From assembly GCA_039932715.1 (NCBI GenBank), contig JBDTPN010000003.1:1-64000 (forward strand): a DNA stretch of 64,000 nt, written 5' to 3'. A program made the position numbers and the translations under genes. Position 1 is the first letter of the stretch. Every line of letters begins with the position of its first letter. Shown here one piece after another: positions 58,932-64,000 of the stretch. Source of the stretch: ZC4RG30 sp039932715. Its GTDB lineage: Bacteria > Pseudomonadota > Gammaproteobacteria > Steroidobacterales > Steroidobacteraceae. The notes beneath the pieces are model-generated. The model had not been told where the DNA came from. It ran no database searches and saw only the letters and a list, made by a program, of their open reading frames with translations.

Positions 58932-60587
58932 TCAGGAGTTGGAGCCGCCCCGGTAGCCACCCCTCTGCGGCCTCGAATACACCTTCTCCGGCGTGGTGAT
59001 GAATTCCAGCAGTACGGGCTTACCTTCCTTGGTGGCCTGGATGCCATCGACCAACGCGTGGGCAACCTGATCGGGATCGGTGACACGCACGCCGTGGCCG
59101 CCCAGGGCCTTGGCAAACTCGGAGTAATTGCCCGAGATATCGGTGGAGCGATATTTCTCGCGCGAGTACGCCATGGCGTCGTCTTCCATGTGCATGCCGA
59201 AGTTGTTGAACAGAAGGGACAAGATGGGAATCTTGGCGCGCACGCAGGTCTCGAAATCCATGCCGGTCATGCCGATAGCCGCATCGCCCCAGACATTGAC
59301 ACAGAGCTTGTCGGGGTGCGAAAGCTTGGCCCCCATGGCGAGACCCAGTCCGTATCCCAGCTGTGTGCTCTTGCCCCAGCCGATGTATGACAGCGGAGTG
59401 GTCGACTTCCAGAACGGCGAGAGCTCATCGCGCGGGCTGCCCGCGTCATGCGTGATGATGGTGTTGGCCACGTCGGCGATGTGCATCAGGTCCCATATCA
59501 CGCGATAGGGCGATAGCGGCTTGGATTCACTGGTCAGGCGCGGCATCCATTCGGCCATCCACGGATCATTGATCTGCTTGGTGCGCGCTGCCACTGCCTG
59601 CGTGAGGCCGCGCGGTTTCTTGAGTCGATCGCGCAGCGCATCGTGCAGCATGCCCAGCGCCAGCTTCGAATCACCCACCATGGCGATTTTTGCCGGGATG
59701 TTCTTGTCGATGTCATGTGGATCAATGGTGTTGTGGATGAAAGTCTTGTCCTTGGTGGGGAACTGGATTCCAAATCCCGTCGCCGTGAAGCTGGCGCCGG
59801 CGCCGAACACCAGGTCCGACTCGGCCACATTGGCTTCGACGGCCTTCGACATGGTCGGACCACCGGAACCCAGAGATAGCGGATGCGTCTCGGGGAAGGC
59901 ACTCTTGCCCTCGAGGCTCGAACACACCGGCGCTTCCAGCAATTCGGCTACGGCCTTCATTTCTGGCCAGGCCTTGGCGTAGTGAACGCCCTGCCCCACA
60001 TAGATCAGCGGTCGCTTGGCAGCGATCAGCGCCGCGGCTGCGTCATCGACATCCTTGGGGTCAGGACCGGAACGCACGCGGCGCGAAGGTGTGTAGTTGA
60101 GATCACCGGGCACCTCGACGCCCCAGATGCCGGCCACTTCAATCAGCACCGGACCGGGGCGACCATTGCGCGCGATGCTGAACGCGCGGCGCAGCGCCGG
60201 CATGATCTGCTCGGGACGGCTGACGATCTCGGCGTGCTTGGTGACATGCTGGAAGTTGACCGTCGCATTGAACGCCGGCTTGATGAAAGAGCCGCCGCCA
60301 CTGGGAAACACGATCAGCGGCACGCCCTCGGACCAGCACTGCGCCACTGCGCCAAATGCGTTCTCGATGCCGGGACCTTCCTGGCAGGCAAACACGCCCA
60401 CCTTGTCGCCCGACGAAAGACGGCTCATGGCGTCGGCCATGTGGATGCCGATGCGCTCCTGGCGAACGATAATGGGCCGTATGTCCACTTCGGCCACGCG
60501 TTCAGTGAGGGGATTCAACGGATAGGTAAGGAGGAATTCCACCCCTTCCCGCTTGAGGATCTGTGCGGTGATCTGACCGACGTTCAT
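58932..60587 (-). CDS. thiamine-diphosphate-dependent enzyme, acetolactate-synthase-like
   Basis: A 551-residue member of the acetolactate synthase/benzoylformate decarboxylase superfamily. The catalytic Glu is in IVRQERIGIHMADAM (about 44), the central domain has PLIYVGQGVHYAKAWPEM, and the ThDP-binding motif is VNVWGDAAIGMTGMDFETCV (GDG replaced by GDA) followed by LFNNFGM. Substrate unknown: the N-terminal TYPLNPLTERVAEVDIRPII differs from typical acetolactate synthases. It ends with a Gly-rich tail (RGGYRGGSNS) and its own terminator. It is divergent from cstA. Confidence 0.85.
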   Translation of the reverse strand: MNVGQITAQILKREGVEFLLTYPLNPLTERVAEVDIRPIIVRQERIGIHMADAMSRLSSGDKVGVFACQEGPGIENAFGAVAQCWSEGVPLIVFPSGGGSFIKPAFNATVNFQHVTKHAEIVSRPEQIMPALRRAFSIARNGRPGPVLIEVAGIWGVEVPGDLNYTPSRRVRSGPDPKDVDDAAAALIAAKRPLIYVGQGVHYAKAWPEMKAVAELLEAPVCSSLEGKSAFPETHPLSLGSGGPTMSKAVEANVAESDLVFGAGASFTATGFGIQFPTKDKTFIHNTIDPHDIDKNIPAKIAMVGDSKLALGMLHDALRDRLKKPRGLTQAVAARTKQINDPWMAEWMPRLTSESKPLSPYRVIWDLMHIADVANTIITHDAGSPRDELSPFWKSTTPLSYIGWGKSTQLGYGLGLAMGAKLSHPDKLCVNVWGDAAIGMTGMDFETCVRAKIPILSLLFNNFGMHMEDDAMAYSREKYRSTDISGNYSEFAKALGGHGVRVTDPDQVAHALVDGIQATKEGKPVLLEFITTPEKVYSRPQRGGYRGGSNS

Positions 60588-60774
60588 CGAATTCCCCCAT
60601 TGCTGTTGGCCGGCGACGGCATTAAATACCCGTTCGCCCCAGGATTCACAATATTCCGGAACTCACAATTTTACTGACCTGGCGTGCCCTTCGGTACGAA
60701 GTTGCCCGCGGGGGTTGGCTTGGACAAGGCGATCCTGCGACACTCGGCCCCGGGATTTCCGGGGGATCAACAAT

Positions 60775-62841
60775 ATGAAAGCGAAACTGGGTGCCTTCCT
60801 GCTGGCTTTGGTGGGTTCTTTTGCCCTTGGAGGCATAGCACTGCACCGCGGCGAACACCTCAACTCCCTGTGGATCGTGACGGCGGCCATCTGCTTCTAC
60901 GTGCTGGGCTACCGCTTTTATGCAAGGTGGATCGAGACCCGGGTCTTCGTGGCCGACTACAGCCGTGCAACCCCCGCCGAACGCCTCAACAATGGACGTG
61001 ACTTCCTGCCCACCCATCGCTGGGTAGTGTTCGGCCATCACTTCGCCGCCATTGCCGGCGCCGGTCCGCTGGTCGGGCCCACCCTGGCCATGCAGTTCGG
61101 TTACCTGCCCGGAACCCTATGGATCATCGTGGGCGCCGTTGTTGGCGGCTGCGTGCAGGACATGCTGATCCTGTTCATGTCCACGCGGCGCAATGGCCGC
61201 AGCCTGGGGCAGATAGCGCGCGACGAACTGGGCCCGATCGGTGGCACCGCAGCCGTCGTCGGCACGCTGATGATCGTCATCATCATTATCGCAGTGCTGG
61301 GCCTGGTCATCGTCAATGCGATGAAGCACAGCCCATGGGCCACTTCCACTGTGCTGGCAACTCTGCCCATTGCCGTGCTGGTAGGGTTTTATGTACGGCA
61401 CTGGCGCCCCGGACAGATCCTGGAAGGGTCGTTGATCGGACTGATCCTGATGCTGGCAGCGGTGGTTGCCGGCGGCGCCATTGATCACAGCCCGGCGATT
61501 CGCGCCATGCTCGATTGGGATGGGGTATCGCTGGCCGGGTTCGTAATTGGCTACGGCTGGATCGCAGCCATCCTGCCGGTGTGGGTGCTGCTGGCACCGC
61601 GCGGTTATATCTCCACGTTTCTCAAGATTGCGGTGGTGGTGCTGCTTGCCGTGGCCATCCTGATCATGCATCCGGAAATCAAGATGCCAGCGCTGACGCG
61701 CTTCGTCGACGGCACGGGGCCCATCTTTGCGGGCAAGGTGTTTCCTTTCGTGTTCATCACTATTGCCTGCGGCGCACTGTCAGGCTTTCACGCGCTGGTA
61801 TCCAGCGGCACCACGCCCAAGCTGGTGGCCAGCGAAGCGGACATACGTCTTGCTGGCTACGGCAGCATGGCCGTTGAATCCTTCGTTGCCATCATGGCCG
61901 TGATCGCCGCCACGCTGCTGGATCCAGGCGTTTACTTCGCCATCAACACTGGCGCCGGCATTGTCGGCGGCACAGCGGAAGCGGCGGTTCAAACCATCTC
62001 GGGATGGGGCTTTCCTGTTACCGCTGACCAGATGCACCAGTTGGCAACGGACATGGGCGAGAGCACCTTGTTCGCGCGTACCGGTGGCGCACCTTCACTC
62101 GCGGTGGGCATGGCCAGCATATTCGGCTCGGCCTTTGGCAAGCACCTGCTGGGAATCTGGTACCACTTCGCCATCATGTTCGAGGCCGTGTTCATTCTGA
62201 CCACTGTGGATGCAGGCACGCGCGTGGGCAGGTTCATGCTGCAGGATGCGATGGGACAGTTCTGGAAGCCCATGGGCCGGACCTCGTGGTATCCATCCGT
62301 GATCTTTTCGAGCACGATTATCGTGGCGGCCTGGGGGTATTTCCTCTATGTCGGTGTGGTGGATCCCAATGGCGGCATCAACATCCTGTGGCCATTGTTC
62401 GGCATCGCCAACCAGATGCTGGCGGCCATTGCCCTGGCCGTGGCCACGGGCATCCTGGTCAAGAGTGCGCGACTCAAACATGTGTGGGTAACGGCCGTGC
62501 CGCTGGCCTGGATAGTGATCGTGACCACTACGGCTGCATGGCAGAAGACGTTCAGCACCGACGTCAAGCTGGGCTTCTTTGCTGCCGCCAATGACATGGC
62601 CGCCAAGCTGGCCGCCGGCACTTTGACCCCTGACCGTGCGTCGGTCGCACCCACGCTGATTCTCAACCAGCGCCTGGATGGCTACCTGACAGTGTTCTTC
62701 ACCCTGCTGATGTGGGTGGTGATACTGGAGATGGTGCGCATCAGCAGCCGCTCGCTGCGCGGGCTGCCGGTGCCGCCCAATTCCGAAGCGCCCTACACTG
62801 CAACGCGACTGGATGCGACGGCATTGTCGCGCGCGCATTGA
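60775..62841 (+). CDS. cstA: carbon starvation protein, CstA-type transporter
   Basis: A 688-residue membrane protein with many helices (about 16). The family segments are FGHHFAAIAGAGPLVGPTLA, GAVVGGCVQDMLILFMSTRR and GFHALVSSGTTPKLV. CstA/BtsT proteins import peptides and/or pyruvate during starvation. The ATG at 60775 has GGGGGA upstream; an upstream frame from 60715 is rejected. The TGA overlaps the ybdD start by one base (TGATG), matching the usual cstA-ybdD pairing. Confidence 0.95.
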   Translation: MKAKLGAFLLALVGSFALGGIALHRGEHLNSLWIVTAAICFYVLGYRFYARWIETRVFVADYSRATPAERLNNGRDFLPTHRWVVFGHHFAAIAGAGPLVGPTLAMQFGYLPGTLWIIVGAVVGGCVQDMLILFMSTRRNGRSLGQIARDELGPIGGTAAVVGTLMIVIIIIAVLGLVIVNAMKHSPWATSTVLATLPIAVLVGFYVRHWRPGQILEGSLIGLILMLAAVVAGGAIDHSPAIRAMLDWDGVSLAGFVIGYGWIAAILPVWVLLAPRGYISTFLKIAVVVLLAVAILIMHPEIKMPALTRFVDGTGPIFAGKVFPFVFITIACGALSGFHALVSSGTTPKLVASEADIRLAGYGSMAVESFVAIMAVIAATLLDPGVYFAINTGAGIVGGTAEAAVQTISGWGFPVTADQMHQLATDMGESTLFARTGGAPSLAVGMASIFGSAFGKHLLGIWYHFAIMFEAVFILTTVDAGTRVGRFMLQDAMGQFWKPMGRTSWYPSVIFSSTIIVAAWGYFLYVGVVDPNGGINILWPLFGIANQMLAAIALAVATGILVKSARLKHVWVTAVPLAWIVIVTTTAAWQKTFSTDVKLGFFAAANDMAAKLAAGTLTPDRASVAPTLILNQRLDGYLTVFFTLLMWVVILEMVRISSRSLRGLPVPPNSEAPYTATRLDATALSRAH

Positions 62842-63020
62842 TGAAGCAGTTCCTCGCCTCGGGATTCAACCTGCTGCGCGGCGTGACCGGCGATGACGCC
62901 TATGAGAAATACCTGGCGCACCAGCAGCGCACCAGTCCTGACGAGGTGCCGATGACCGCCTCCGATTTCTTTCGCGCGCAGCTGGACCAGAAGTGGAACT
63001 GCGTCAGCGGCTGCTGCTGA
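62841..63020 (+). CDS. ybdD: YbdD/YjiX family small protein
   Basis: A 59-residue protein, MKQFLASGFNLLRGVTGDDA, then YEKYLAHQQR, DFFRAQLDQKWN and a C-terminal SGCC. The family is nearly always downstream of cstA/btsT and is needed for transport in studied cases. Its ATG overlaps the cstA stop, so expression is coupled. The next gene (dacB-like) starts inside its last codons. Confidence 0.93.
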   Translation: MKQFLASGFNLLRGVTGDDAYEKYLAHQQRTSPDEVPMTASDFFRAQLDQKWNCVSGCC

Positions 63021-64000
63021 ACAGCTTTCAGGCGGTCATTGTTGTTGCGTGCGTGGCCGCGCGCACGGTGTACGCAGCCACTTCCGCGGCGCTGCCCGAG
63101 CTTGGCAGGCTGCAGTCCGCCGGCGCTGCGGTGTCGGCGGTGGTGTGGGATCTTGATTCGGGCAAACCCATTGCTGAACTGGATCCCGCAACACAGCTCA
63201 CACCCGCTTCGCTGAGCAAGATCTTCGTGGCTGCCGCGGCGCTGGACACCTTTGCGCCAGACACCACCTTCGTCACGGAACTGCATGCTGCGACCCTGCC
63301 GCGCAATGGCACGCTGGAGGGGGATCTGGTACTGCGTGGCAGTGGCGATGCGACGCTCGACGAACAGGGGCTGTGGTCGCTGGGCGCGCAGCTGCGCAGC
63401 ATGGGCGTGCGCAACATTGCCGGGCGCCTGCTGGTGGAGCGCGCGCCCTTCGGCGAACTGGAGTGCGCAACGATTGATCGTTGTGCCGCCCAGCAAGGCA
63501 GCAACCGCGCCTTCAACGCGGTGCCCAGCGCCATTGGCGTCAACTATGGCAGCTGGTGCCTGGCCATACGGCCCACGCGTCCGGGCCAGCCGGCACTGCT
63601 GCGCAGCTGCGGGGTGGGCCAGCTGCCCATCCCCCTCCAGGGCCAGGTCATGACTACCGTGGTCAACACCGGCCAGAACCTGCAGGTGGAACGCAGCACT
63701 TCGGGCGATGGCGATCGCCTGGTCGTGGGCGGTTCAATAGCGGCAGGGCCGGAGGCACAGGTGCATCGCGCCATGTCGGATCCGGCAACTGCAACCGGCC
63801 TGCTGCTGCAATCGGTGTTGACGCAACTGGGCATCACCGTGTCGGGAAAAACCGAGGCTGTTGCCGGCACGGTAGCCACCGCCTCGCAGCTGCTGGCCAG
63901 CACGGAAGGCCTGCAGCTTCAGGAGCAGGTGGGCCGGATGATGCGCTATTCGAACAACTACATTGCCGATGTGCTGACCATGGACATCGCCCTCAAGCGC
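62993..64000 (+). CDS. dacB: D-alanyl-D-alanine carboxypeptidase/endopeptidase, PBP4 type (partial)
   Basis: The right-edge gene, 336 codons without a stop in the window. GTG 62993 begins ELRQRLLLNSFQAVIVVACV, a good signal peptide cleaved near VYA. The S13-family active site is PASLSKIF (SxxK), and the SxN motif is MRYSNNYIADVL near 63945-63980. AAVSAVVWDLDSGKPIAELD and GDLVLRGSGDATL are typical. It trims peptidoglycan stem peptides in the periplasm. The start overlaps ybdD by 28 nt, so the start is an inference from the signal peptide; the C-terminal part lies outside the window. Confidence 0.88.
   Translation, partial: MELRQRLLLNSFQAVIVVACVAARTVYAATSAALPELGRLQSAGAAVSAVVWDLDSGKPIAELDPATQLTPASLSKIFVAAAALDTFAPDTTFVTELHAATLPRNGTLEGDLVLRGSGDATLDEQGLWSLGAQLRSMGVRNIAGRLLVERAPFGELECATIDRCAAQQGSNRAFNAVPSAIGVNYGSWCLAIRPTRPGQPALLRSCGVGQLPIPLQGQVMTTVVNTGQNLQVERSTSGDGDRLVVGGSIAAGPEAQVHRAMSDPATATGLLLQSVLTQLGITVSGKTEAVAGTVATASQLLASTEGLQLQEQVGRMMRYSNNYIADVLTMDIALKR

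Overview
The window reads as chromosome of a GC-rich, aerobic gammaproteobacterium. The block ruvC-ruvA-ruvB-ybgC-tolQ-tolR-tolA-tolB-pal-cpoB-queE-queC is a classic gammaproteobacterial arrangement. The rest (a RelA-type synthetase, sucA-sucB-lpdA, cysD-cysNC-cysQ, many secreted or lipoprotein oxidoreductases, two TonB receptors) suits an environmental heterotroph. Placement near Steroidobacteraceae/Nevskiales-like lineages is a guess from gene content only. I see no phage, transposase, integrase, CRISPR array or classical defence system.

Region 1 (1-7990) is a catabolic island for protocatechuate/gallate-type aromatics. It holds ligJ (4-oxalomesaconate hydratase), ligC (CHMS dehydrogenase) and ligI (PDC hydrolase), with an aldo/keto reductase and an aldehyde dehydrogenase on the opposite strand. 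Downstream of ligJ is a string of small secreted proteins: an EthD-like protein, a DUF6152 protein and two unknowns. The ring-cleavage dioxygenase (ligAB) and the aldolase (ligK) are not in view. Region 2 (8135-18831) is housekeeping: tRNA-Lys, queuosine synthesis (queC, queE), the Tol-Pal envelope system, the Ruv Holliday-junction machinery and relA.

Region 3 (18844-30322) holds the 2-oxoglutarate dehydrogenase complex (sucA, sucB, lpdA), a DUF5658-like membrane protein with a disturbed 5' end, the sulfate-activation operon cysD-cysNC-cysQ and an M48 lipoprotein peptidase. Region 4 (30529-40856) holds tRNA-Arg, crcB, an exported cyclohexadienyl dehydratase-chorismate mutase fusion and a TonB receptor/PepSY-TM pair for iron. 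It then carries a short accessory stretch with a 15-codon leader ORF, a lipid-phosphate cluster (phosphoesterase, lipid kinase, PAP2, small membrane protein), a DUF2147 protein, a bidirectional terminator and tRNA-Ala.

Region 5 (40926-58749) is the most distinctive. A lipoprotein PQQ alcohol dehydrogenase with a C-terminal haem c carries Asp-Tyr-Asp at its active site, the signature of lanthanide-dependent enzymes. Around it lie a flavin-reductase-like protein, an amidohydrolase gene broken by two single-base frameshifts, a YVTN beta-propeller of the PQQ-catabolism-associated type, a di-haem lipoprotein cytochrome and a large TonB receptor. Next come two DUF8021-like paralogues, an aromatic-acid MFS carrier with a RidA protein, a GGDEF protein, a VOC protein and a large secreted G8-domain protein. 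Region 6 (58758-64000) contains tRNA-Ser, a thiamine-diphosphate enzyme of unknown substrate, cstA-ybdD, and the start of a penicillin-binding protein 4-type gene running off the right edge.

No single wholly new system can be proven from sequence alone. The best leads are the putative lanthanide-linked periplasmic oxidation locus, the exported CDT-CM fusion, the G8 protein with its DUF8021 neighbours, and several reading frames lacking a normal start or carrying frameshifts, which may partly reflect assembly indels.
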